This document shows, piece by piece, positions 25,469-32,048 of a DNA stretch of 43,349 bases (position 1 is the first letter of the stretch; each line of letters opens with the position of its first letter). The DNA is taken from positions 1 to 43,349 of the forward strand of contig DESI01000051.1 of NCBI GenBank assembly GCA_002361235.1. Reading direction: 5' to 3'. The stretch is from Porphyromonadaceae bacterium UBA3318. GTDB taxonomy: Bacteria; Bacteroidota; Bacteroidia; Bacteroidales; Muribaculaceae. The notes under the pieces are model-generated. The model was not told where the DNA came from and did no database searches. It worked only from the letters and a program-made list of their open reading frames with translations. The translations under genes were made by a program, and so were the position numbers.

Positions 25469-26680
25469 TCAACGGTTTTCGATGCGGGCGACGGGGCGCG
25501 AGGCCTCGATGATGTCGGTGCCGGCGGGACGCTGGTAGATGGCGAGGCCGAATTCGCGGATTACGGCGTAGACGTGGTCGAAGATGTCGGACTGCACGCG
25601 TTCAAAGGCTTTCCATTCCGTGGTGCGCAGGAAGAAATAGAGCTGCACCGGCAGTCCGGCCTGCGTCGGCTCCATCTGACGCACCATCAGCAGCATGTCC
25701 TCGTTCACATCGGGATGCGCGGCAAGCCAGCGCTCCAGATAGTTGCGGAACAGCGACAGGTTCACCGTCTCGGCCGCGCGCATGTCGGAGACCCCCTCCA
25801 GACGCCCGGCAGCCCGCAGACGGTCTATCCGCTCCTCGGTGCAGAAGCCTACGGTGTTGATGTCGATATAGATGGAGCGGTCCACACGGCGACCTCCCGA
25901 CTGACGCATGGGCTCATAGTTGCTGAACGAATCGGATACCAGCACATACGGCGGAATGGTGGTTACGGAATTGTCCCAATTGCGTATCTTGACGGTAGTC
26001 AGCGACACGTCGAGTACCTCGCCGTTGACGTCATGGCGCGGCATTACTATCCAGTCGCCGCGATGCAGCATCTTGTTGGCCGTGAGCTGCACTGAGGCCA
26101 CCAGGCCGAGTATCGTATCCTTGAACACCAGCATCAGCACCGCCGCCGAGGCGCCGAGAGCCGTCAGAATCACCATCGGCTGTTTGCCCAGCAGGATGCT
26201 GACAGTGATGATGATGCCGGCGGCTATCACCACCAGCTTCAGCATCTGGAATATACCCTTCACTGCGTACGGGCGGAACCGTTTCCGCTTGCTGAAGGTC
26301 TGATAGACGTTGCCGAGGAATATGTTCAGTATCCTGACGATTACCCACAGAATGTATAGCGACGTGAGGTCGCTGACCCACTGCACCTCATCCTGTTCCT
26401 TGGCCGAGAACAGAGCCGGCAGCAGCCAGTTCACCAACAGCGCCGGCGCCAGCTGCGACACGCCGCTCATGAAATGGCGGTCTATCAGGTCATCGTCCCA
26501 TTTTGTGGGGCTTTTCTCAATCATCCATTCCGCCATGTAAAGCAGCCCTTTGCAAATATAATATGACAATGCCGCTGCCACGGCTATACCCAACAGGATT
26601 ATCACCATCGTGACCAGATGCGAATACTCGCCGCAGTCTATGTGCTGCATCAAAAAAATCTTTATCTCCCGAAACATCAT
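25469..26680 (-). CDS. Mechanosensitive ion channel family protein (MscS superfamily)
   Basis: A 403-residue inner-membrane channel candidate. Hydrophobic helices lie at about residues 22-48, 85-105, 110-125 and 148-185. The pore-lining helix is in ALGASAAVLMLVFKDTILGLVASVQL, and the MscS beta domain follows with LHRGDWIVMP, GEVLDVSLTTVKIRNWDNSVTTIPP. The size and the insert after SNYEPM resemble YbdG/MscM-type members more than the 286-residue MscS. It starts 36 nt after the AAA ATPase stop on the same strand, so the two may share a transcript; no functional tie is known. It would release solutes on hypo-osmotic shock. Confidence 0.92.
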   Translation of the reverse strand: MMFREIKIFLMQHIDCGEYSHLVTMVIILLGIAVAAALSYYICKGLLYMAEWMIEKSPTKWDDDLIDRHFMSGVSQLAPALLVNWLLPALFSAKEQDEVQWVSDLTSLYILWVIVRILNIFLGNVYQTFSKRKRFRPYAVKGIFQMLKLVVIAAGIIITVSILLGKQPMVILTALGASAAVLMLVFKDTILGLVASVQLTANKMLHRGDWIVMPRHDVNGEVLDVSLTTVKIRNWDNSVTTIPPYVLVSDSFSNYEPMRQSGGRRVDRSIYIDINTVGFCTEERIDRLRAAGRLEGVSDMRAAETVNLSLFRNYLERWLAAHPDVNEDMLLMVRQMEPTQAGLPVQLYFFLRTTEWKAFERVQSDIFDHVYAVIREFGLAIYQRPAGTDIIEASRPVARIENR

Positions 26681-26716
26681 GATGTCCTATTAATTTGAAC
26701 CGTAATGAGTAAATAG

Positions 26717-27934
26717 CTAAAACTCGGTCTTAAGAAACTCCCGTAGTCTGATATGCTTTATGCCGGGATACTCGCTGAAGCCTCCGGCCACAGGATCCAT
26801 CGACACGACGTATTTGGGATAATTATCCTTTATCGACGCAAGATTGCCGAACTCCCGCTTTACAGTGTCATCTGAAGCAAGCAGATATGCGACCTGCACG
26901 TATATCCGTTTATCCATTTTGGCGGCGACAAAGTCTATCTCTCCGGCCCTGAGATTCCCTACCGTCACTTTGAATCCCTGACGGCGCAGATGGTTCCACA
27001 CCACATTCTCCATGACTTTCTCGATACTGCCCCTCATGTTGAAATCACAAAGGTAATTCCGGATACCATGATCGGAAAAATAGTGTTTGTTGTTAGTCTC
27101 AAGAAGGACCTTGCCATGTATGTCGTAACGAGCCACAGGAATAGCCAGAAAAGCATCCTGTAAATATTTCAGATAATTGGAGACAGTCTCGCCGCTGATT
27201 TTCTCCCCCTTGGATGTCATGTATCTTACGACATTGGTAATCGATATCGGTTTGCCGGTGTTATCGGCCACAAACCGTAATACATTTTCCAGTTGCGCCA
27301 CATTACGCACATTCTCCCGTCTTACTATGTCCTTTACAAGAATCGTATTATATACGCCCTCGAGATAATCGGTTATCTGAGACTGTTCTTCCGGCTTAAA
27401 GGTCAGCAGACCCGGCAGGCCGCCCATTGTGAGATAATGCATCAAGGCCTCGTCGCTGTCCTCCATATTGTGGAACCGCAGAAATTCAAGATATGACAAG
27501 TTATAGACTTTAATTTCTATATACCTGCCGGCAAGATGTGTCCCCAGCTCGCTCGAAAAGACGTACGCATTGCTTCCGGTGGCTATGACCTGACAGCGGT
27601 TCTCGGCATGAAGACTGCGCAATGCGCTTTCGTAATTCTCCACATCCTGCACCTCATCGATAAGAAGATAATTCTCGTTGCCTTCGGGCAGTCTGGCTGC
27701 CGCGTAGTCATACAGCTGTTCGGCCGTCACGATATCGCGGAACGCCTGAAACTCCTTGTTAATATATACTACATTAGCTTCCGGGCGATTCCGCTGAAGC
27801 CAGTCAAGGAATAATTCAAGCACTTTGCTTTTTCCGACACGACGCTGACCAACAAGTATCAACATCATGCCACGGTTTATCAGACCGGCAATTTTCTCTA
27901 TGTATTGAGGACGCGGAATCAGTTCCATAATCAT
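26717..27934 (-). CDS. AAA ATPase, DUF4143 family
   Basis: A 405-residue P-loop protein of the AAA_14/DUF4143 group. Walker A is GQRRVGKS (29-36) and Walker B is LLIDEVQ (about 90-96), followed by sensor-like TGSNAYVFSSEL. The middle has a winged-helix region (VRYMTSKGEKISGETVSNYL), and the C-terminal DUF4143 domain carries a nuclease-like EIDFVA...IYVQVAY pattern. Family members are abundant in gut Bacteroidetes and their function is poorly understood. An in-frame ATG at 27928 is an equally good start. A core promoter and three 41-bp-spaced operator-like sites lie immediately upstream, suggesting tight, possibly autogenous, control. It precedes mscS by 36 nt. Confidence 0.88.
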   Translation of the reverse strand: MIMELIPRPQYIEKIAGLINRGMMLILVGQRRVGKSKVLELFLDWLQRNRPEANVVYINKEFQAFRDIVTAEQLYDYAAARLPEGNENYLLIDEVQDVENYESALRSLHAENRCQVIATGSNAYVFSSELGTHLAGRYIEIKVYNLSYLEFLRFHNMEDSDEALMHYLTMGGLPGLLTFKPEEQSQITDYLEGVYNTILVKDIVRRENVRNVAQLENVLRFVADNTGKPISITNVVRYMTSKGEKISGETVSNYLKYLQDAFLAIPVARYDIHGKVLLETNNKHYFSDHGIRNYLCDFNMRGSIEKVMENVVWNHLRRQGFKVTVGNLRAGEIDFVAAKMDKRIYVQVAYLLASDDTVKREFGNLASIKDNYPKYVVSMDPVAGGFSEYPGIKHIRLREFLKTEF

Positions 27935-27945
27935 TATTTTTTCTG

Positions 27946-27977
27946 CAAAGATAACAAACTATAACCGTGAAAGCAAA
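27946..27977 (-). promoter_or_regulatory. Promoter of the AAA ATPase gene
   Basis: On the minus strand, TTTG at 27977-27974 and TATCTTTG at 27953-27946 are separated by 20 nt. The first operator-like half site (TATAACCG, 27960-27967) lies inside the spacer, where a bound protein would block RNA polymerase. Confidence 0.7.
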
Positions 27978-28050
27978 CAAAAACTGTATGATTTACCGGT
28001 TATAACCGGAAAAGTTGACAAAATTCGCTTGTTTTTACGGTTATAACCGG
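27955..28050 (-). promoter_or_regulatory. Three TTATAACCGG-type operator sites at exact 41-bp spacing
   Basis: CCGGTTATAACCGG, a perfect 14-bp palindrome, is at 27996-28009. ACGGTTATAACCGG is at 28037-28050, and a half-conserved TATAACCG is at 27960-27967. The TATA centres are at 27961.5, 28002.5 and 28043.5, exactly 41 bp apart (about four helical turns). The arrangement suggests cooperative binding upstream of and within the ATPase promoter. Confidence 0.65.
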
Positions 28051-28318
28051 AATTTTTCACATGAGCATGATTATATCCCGGAGCCCGTGACAGATGTTCC
28101 CCTTGTCTGTCCGGTGGAAATCGGGAATAGTCGCAGATTTGTCCGCTATAAAATAACATTCTTGCTGATACCACATAGGAATCTTAAATGAAAAAACCGT
28201 GGCAATATGTTATATAACATGTCAATAAAGTTGCAATGTGACATTTATTTTTATAACTTTGCATCATACGATTCACATTACAAACCATTGAAACACTCTT
28301 AACCTAAATTAATATGTC
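28051..28318. other. Intergenic rest between AAA ATPase and lipoprotein genes
   Basis: It contains the lipoprotein promoter at 28231-28261 and a TTATATCCCGG at 28071-28081 that weakly resembles the operator motif but is off the 41-bp register. Nothing else was recognised. Confidence 0.5.
28231..28261 (+). promoter_or_regulatory. Promoter of the lipoprotein/membrane protein pair
   Basis: TTG at 28231-28233 and TAACTTTG at 28254-28261 are separated by 20 nt. The -7 element ends 57 nt before the lipoprotein start at 28319. Confidence 0.72.
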
Positions 28319-29095
28319 ATGAAACCGCTAAGATTAATTTTGTCAGTCATGACCTTGGCCATTATCGTCACGTCATGCGAAAAAAATTCCGGAATTGCCG
28401 GCACACGATCGGGAGAATCGGATACCATGTCTAAACTAAATTGGCAGTATCAGTCATTGTGCAACAGAAAAGTCATATCGGCATTAAGCATAGCTCGGTA
28501 TGGAGATCCTTTGCGTGCACCAAACAGGATATTAAGCGATGATGAAATATATGGATTGACGGAAACTGATGTCCAATATATCATGTCCCTGGATACAACC
28601 CAGCTTAAGGATCTGCGTAATGAAATTATGGACCGATGGGACATAGGATCCATAAAAGAAGCAGAGGAAATACTTGACCACACGTATGAGGAGCTTACAA
28701 AAGATTTTGATGCTGATCAACTGGCTAATTTCAACAGCTTCCTTGGTGATTATCTGGACATGCCGACAGGTATGGAATCGTTTGGGACTATTAATGCCCA
28801 CATCTATTCGGTTAGCGATTTCGGGAAATGGAATCCTTATGTTTTTGCAGCCGCAGGAATAGACATCTTTGCCCGCGGATTGTACGAGGCTATCCAGGAT
28901 ACGAGATCTGCCCAGTATTGCAGATATATTTTAAATAGAAGACTGGCCATTACCGCGCTGAGTACGTTTGCAGGAGCTTTATTACCGGGCTACGGATGGG
29001 TTGTTGTTGCAACCGCAGTTATTGATGTCATTGACGCTAGCAATCGATATATATTATGTCGCAGGACAAGAGGGAATCAGGACTTTTCGGAGTAA
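28319..29095 (+). CDS. Unrecognised lipoprotein with C-terminal hydrophobic hairpin
   Basis: I do not recognise this 258-residue protein. The N-terminus MKPLRLILSVMTLAIIVTSC is a lipoprotein signal with lipobox VTSC (Cys20). The middle is charged and helical, with TQLKDLRNEIMDRWDIGS and AEEILDHTYEELTKDFDADQ. The last ~60 residues hold a glycine-containing hydrophobic hairpin: ITALSTFAGALLPGYGWVVV followed by ATAVIDVIDA, flanked by arginines. It has its own promoter and its last 40 nt overlap the next gene in another frame. A secreted membrane-acting lipoprotein with an immunity partner is one idea; an envelope structural protein is equally possible. Base composition is more AT-rich than that of core genes. 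Confidence 0.75.
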   Translation: MKPLRLILSVMTLAIIVTSCEKNSGIAGTRSGESDTMSKLNWQYQSLCNRKVISALSIARYGDPLRAPNRILSDDEIYGLTETDVQYIMSLDTTQLKDLRNEIMDRWDIGSIKEAEEILDHTYEELTKDFDADQLANFNSFLGDYLDMPTGMESFGTINAHIYSVSDFGKWNPYVFAAAGIDIFARGLYEAIQDTRSAQYCRYILNRRLAITALSTFAGALLPGYGWVVVATAVIDVIDASNRYILCRRTRGNQDFSE

Positions 29096-29391
29096 AGCAG
29101 CTTGACAAGCGTACGGAAAAGCGGTTGCGCTGGCTACTCGTTCCATGTGCCATATCCGCCGCCATAAACCTCATAGTCTGTGGTTACGATGCTGAAACCT
29201 CAACCATAATAATGTGGAACTTCATCATGAGGGTGACATTGGCAATAGCGTTTTTGGGTTATGCCATAGCAGCTGCGTGTCAGAAATGTTGGATACTCTT
29301 TGTATTCTTTATAATTTATGCCTTCTCTATTTTCTTTGGCGTAAGTCAATACATCGTAGACTCTTTCATGAATGATTTTAGTGATTTTTAG
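29056..29391 (+). CDS. Small three-TM membrane protein overlapping the lipoprotein gene
   Basis: A 111-residue protein with three predicted transmembrane helices at about residues 25-42 (RWLLVPCAISAAINLIV), 52-75 (IMWNFIMRVTLAIAFLGYAI) and 79-101 (KCWILFVFFIIYAFSIFFGV). The N-terminus is basic (KRTEKRLR), predicting a cytoplasmic start. No family is recognised. It begins inside the lipoprotein gene, 40 nt before its stop, so coupled translation is likely and the two products probably work together. The upstream-most ATG was chosen. Confidence 0.7.
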   Translation: MSQDKRESGLFGVKQLDKRTEKRLRWLLVPCAISAAINLIVCGYDAETSTIIMWNFIMRVTLAIAFLGYAIAAACQKCWILFVFFIIYAFSIFFGVSQYIVDSFMNDFSDF

Positions 29392-29410
29392 GCGGGTAAA
29401 AGTTGCGGGA

Positions 29411-29442
29411 TTTGGTTATGTCGGAAAAAAGTATTAATTTTG
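29411..29442 (+). promoter_or_regulatory. Promoter of rpsF-rpsR-rplI
   Basis: TTTG at 29411-29414 and TAATTTTG at 29435-29442 are spaced by 20 nt. The leader to the rpsF ATG is about 30 nt. The promoter placement rules out the longer frame starting at 29403. Confidence 0.78.
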
Positions 29443-29477
29443 CACCGCAAAAATCACAAACATTCATAAACAACACA

Positions 29478-29867
29478 ATGAATCATTACGAGACCGTTTT
29501 CATTTTAACTCCCGTTTTGTCTGATGAGCAGATGAAGGAAGCGGTAGAGAAATTCAAGGACGTTCTGAAAGAGAACGACGCGAAGCTGGTCAACGAGGAA
29601 CTGTGGGGACTGCGCAAGCTGGCCTATCCGATCCAGAAGAAGTCCACAGGTTTCTACGTTCTGTTCGAGTTTGAGGCCGAGCCTACAATCGTAAAGCGTC
29701 TGGAGACCGCTTACCGCCGCGACGAGCGCGTGATCCGTTTCCTCACCTTCCGCCTCGACAAGTACGCAGTGGAGTACGCCGAGAAGCGTCGTAACAAGAA
29801 AGCAGCAACCGCAGCAGAGAAACCCGCCGAGGCACCCGCCGAGGCCACAGAACAGAAGGAGGCTTAA
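29478..29867 (+). CDS. rpsF: Ribosomal protein bS6
   Basis: A 30S subunit protein that pairs with bS18. The 129-residue product begins MNHYETVFILTPVLSDEQ, the normal bS6 start; the longer frame from 29403 runs through the promoter. Conserved features include NEELWGLRKLAYPIQKKSTG and a C-terminal Ala/Glu/Lys tail with a repeated PAEAP-like element, longer than the E. coli core. It lies 2 nt before rpsR. Confidence 0.97.
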   Translation: MNHYETVFILTPVLSDEQMKEAVEKFKDVLKENDAKLVNEELWGLRKLAYPIQKKSTGFYVLFEFEAEPTIVKRLETAYRRDERVIRFLTFRLDKYAVEYAEKRRNKKAATAAEKPAEAPAEATEQKEA

Positions 29868-29869
29868 TC

Positions 29870-30136
29870 ATGGCAGCAAACAACGAGATTCGTTACCTCA
29901 CTCCCCTTTCGGTAGACGTCAAGAAGAAAAAATACTGCCGCTTCAAGCGCAGCGGTATCAAGTATATCGACTACAAGGATCCCGAGTTCCTGAAGAAGTT
30001 CCTGAACGAGCAGGGCAAACTGCTACCCCGCCGCATCACCGGAACCTCGCTGAAGTTCCAGCGCCGTGTGGCTCAGGCCGTGAAGCGTGCCCGCCACCTC
30101 GCCCTGCTTCCCTACGTAACCGACCTGATGAAATAA
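29870..30136 (+). CDS. rpsR: Ribosomal protein bS18
   Basis: An 88-residue 30S protein. The conserved KKKYCRFKRSGIKYIDYKD start region and the basic RRITGTSLKFQRRVAQAVKRARHLALLP block identify it. One cysteine is kept near the N-terminus (KKYCRF), less than the Zn-type CxxC of some paralogues. Co-operon with rpsF and rplI is the standard arrangement. Confidence 0.97.
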   Translation: MAANNEIRYLTPLSVDVKKKKYCRFKRSGIKYIDYKDPEFLKKFLNEQGKLLPRRITGTSLKFQRRVAQAVKRARHLALLPYVTDLMK

Positions 30137-30167
30137 TCATTGTATAACCGTTAAAAGCACCGTAAAG

Positions 30168-30617
30168 ATGAAAGTAATTTTGAAGCAGAACATCCCGAGC
30201 TTAGGTTATAAGGATGATATCGTAGAGGTAAAGGACGGCTACGGCCGCAACTACCTGATTCCCCAGGGACTGGCCGTAATCGCATCGAACGCAGCGCTGA
30301 AAGTGCTGGCCGAGAACCAGCGTCAGCAGGCCCACAAGATCGCAGCCGTTCTGGCCGAGGCTCAGAACGCAGCCGCCGCTCTTGAAGGCGTTCGCCCCGT
30401 CATCACCGCCAAAGCTGCCGCCAACGGCAACATCTATGGCAGCGTAGGTCCCGCTCAGATCGCCGAGGCTCTCCTGAAGCTCGGTCACGAAATCGACCGC
30501 AAAATCATCGACCTCGAACCCGCACGCCAGATCGGCGAGCACGTAGCCAAGATTCGCTTCCACAAGGAAGTCACCGCCGAGGTTACATTCGAGATCGTTG
30601 CCGAGGAGGAGGACTGA
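30168..30617 (+). CDS. rplI: Ribosomal protein bL9
   Basis: A 149-residue 50S protein. The N-terminal domain has MKVILKQNIPSLGYKDDIVEVKDGYGRNYLIP, the bL9 signature, followed by the long central helix and a C-terminal domain with GNIYGSVGPAQIAEAL. It lies 31 nt after rpsR and 33 nt before the terminator at 30651. Confidence 0.97.
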   Translation: MKVILKQNIPSLGYKDDIVEVKDGYGRNYLIPQGLAVIASNAALKVLAENQRQQAHKIAAVLAEAQNAAAALEGVRPVITAKAAANGNIYGSVGPAQIAEALLKLGHEIDRKIIDLEPARQIGEHVAKIRFHKEVTAEVTFEIVAEEED

Positions 30618-30650
30618 TCACCCCGCCGATTACAACAGCAACATAACATA

Positions 30651-30684
30651 AAATAAGGTGTGTCGCCAACGACACACCTTATTT
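30651..30684. terminator. Bidirectional terminator between rplI and the GH53 gene
   Basis: A perfect 15-bp stem AAATAAGGTGTGTCG / CGACACACCTTATTT with a CCAA loop lies between convergent genes. It is flanked by A-rich and T-rich ends, so it can act on both strands. Confidence 0.9.
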
Positions 30685-30704
30685 TTATCCTTTATCTCGA
30701 TGGC

Positions 30705-31979
30705 TTATGGCACCGGCACGTAGGTCTTCCTGCCGTTGCGGATATATATGCCTGAGGTGCGGGGCTTGTCCATACGGATGCCCTGCAGGTTGTACCAGCT
30801 GTCGTCAACTGCGTCAGGGTCTGCCACAATACCCTCGACGGCACTCGTTCCGAACGAACATAGCTCCTTCAGGGCCTCGGTGGCTTTGCCCGTGGTGGAA
30901 TCGAACAGCGGAGCGTTGTACCAGCCGCTCAGACTCGTGCCGAAGGCGTTATATTCCATCCACCACCAGAACAGTCCGTCAACCTGACGGTATTTATCAA
31001 GTTCTGCGACCAGGTCCCTGACGAACTTGGCCTGACCGGCTTCCGTATATGGCCACGTCGAAGTATTGTCGACCGTAGTGCCCGGCACCTCCCATTTATA
31101 GCTGTAACCCGTCTCCACTATCATTATGTTCTTGTCGGGAAACTTCTGTGTCAGTGTATTCAGAGCCTTGTCCAGCACACTGAGGTTGCCGTGGAAGTAG
31201 GGATAATAACTGAGTCCTATTATCTCGTACGGCACGTTATACTTGGCCATCTGATTGTAGAAATTCTCCAGCACGTCGGGTTGCTGCACGCGCTCGGTGT
31301 GGAGTATTATCTTCGCGTCGGGGCATACGTCGTTGCACGCAAGTATGGCCATCTTCAGCAGTGTGGCGAAACGCTCCCAGTTGGCGTCGCTGCCCATCAG
31401 GGCCTTCTTCGGATCGGAAGTCCCGACAGGTCCCCACAGCATACCGTAGCTTATCTCGTTGCCCGGCTGTATGAACGTCGGAGTCACGCCCGCGGCCTTG
31501 AGCTGCAGCAACACATCACGCGTGTAGTCGAATATCTTCTGATACAGTTCCTCGTCGCCGAGACCCTGCCAGTCGATGGGCGTCCACTGCTTGGCCGGGT
31601 CGGCCCAGGTGTCGCTGTAATGAAAATCGAGCATCAGCGCCATGCCGTTGTCTACTATGCGCTTGCACAGCGGAATGATATATTCCAGGTCCTGACAGGC
31701 GTTGGGATCATATTTGGTTGCGGCATTGGCATCGTTCTGATGCAGCTCCTTGTACCTGGCCGGATTGACGAACAGGCGCACGCGCATGGCGTTCATGCCC
31801 TGGTCGTGAAGCCACGGCAACAGTTCGGCTATCGGTTTGCCCTCATGGTCCTTGTATTGCGCGCCGGCCTTCTCGTATTCCGGAAGCAGCGATATGTCGC
31901 CGCCCACCCAGTGCTGTGCCGCACCGGCCGACATCACGGCCATCACTCCTGACAATAGAGTCGTAATAAGTTTTTTCAT
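30705..31979 (-). CDS. Glycoside hydrolase family 53 endo-beta-1,4-galactanase
   Basis: A secreted 424-residue enzyme that would cut beta-1,4-galactan side chains of pectin. The signal peptide ends near SAGAAQ (about residue 21). The (beta/alpha)8 fold shows VRLFVNPA, LDFHYSDTWADPAKQ, the acid/base Glu175 in QPGNEISYG and the nucleophile Glu289 in IMIVETGYSY. The last ~30 residues (WYNLQGIRM, GIYIRNGRK) resemble the C-terminal sorting-like tail common in Bacteroidales secreted proteins and may be a type IX secretion signal; that is inference. It has its own promoter at 32002-32032 and no adjacent SusC/SusD pair, so it is not in a typical polysaccharide-utilisation locus. Confidence 0.92.
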   Translation of the reverse strand: MKKLITTLLSGVMAVMSAGAAQHWVGGDISLLPEYEKAGAQYKDHEGKPIAELLPWLHDQGMNAMRVRLFVNPARYKELHQNDANAATKYDPNACQDLEYIIPLCKRIVDNGMALMLDFHYSDTWADPAKQWTPIDWQGLGDEELYQKIFDYTRDVLLQLKAAGVTPTFIQPGNEISYGMLWGPVGTSDPKKALMGSDANWERFATLLKMAILACNDVCPDAKIILHTERVQQPDVLENFYNQMAKYNVPYEIIGLSYYPYFHGNLSVLDKALNTLTQKFPDKNIMIVETGYSYKWEVPGTTVDNTSTWPYTEAGQAKFVRDLVAELDKYRQVDGLFWWWMEYNAFGTSLSGWYNAPLFDSTTGKATEALKELCSFGTSAVEGIVADPDAVDDSWYNLQGIRMDKPRTSGIYIRNGRKTYVPVP

Positions 31980-32001
31980 GTATATTTGTTTTTTTCGATT
32001 C

Positions 32002-32032
32002 CAAAGTTAATAATTTTTGCACAACACTGCAA
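32002..32032 (-). promoter_or_regulatory. Promoter of the GH53 gene
   Basis: On the minus strand, TTG at 32032-32030 and TAACTTTG at 32009-32002 are spaced by 20 nt. The -7 element ends 22 nt before the start codon and the -33 lies 17 nt past the fimbrillin stop, so the two genes are separately transcribed. Confidence 0.72.
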
Positions 32033-32048
32033 TTTCTCTTTAAAATTG

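Noticed and set aside
27955..28050. CRISPR array
   Set aside because: The repeats are 8-14 nt palindromes with 27-nt gaps, too short for CRISPR repeats, and no cas gene is present. Operator sites explain them better.
28071..28081. Fourth operator copy (TTATATCCCGG)
   Set aside because: It differs from the motif and lies 30 bp, not 41 bp, from its neighbour.
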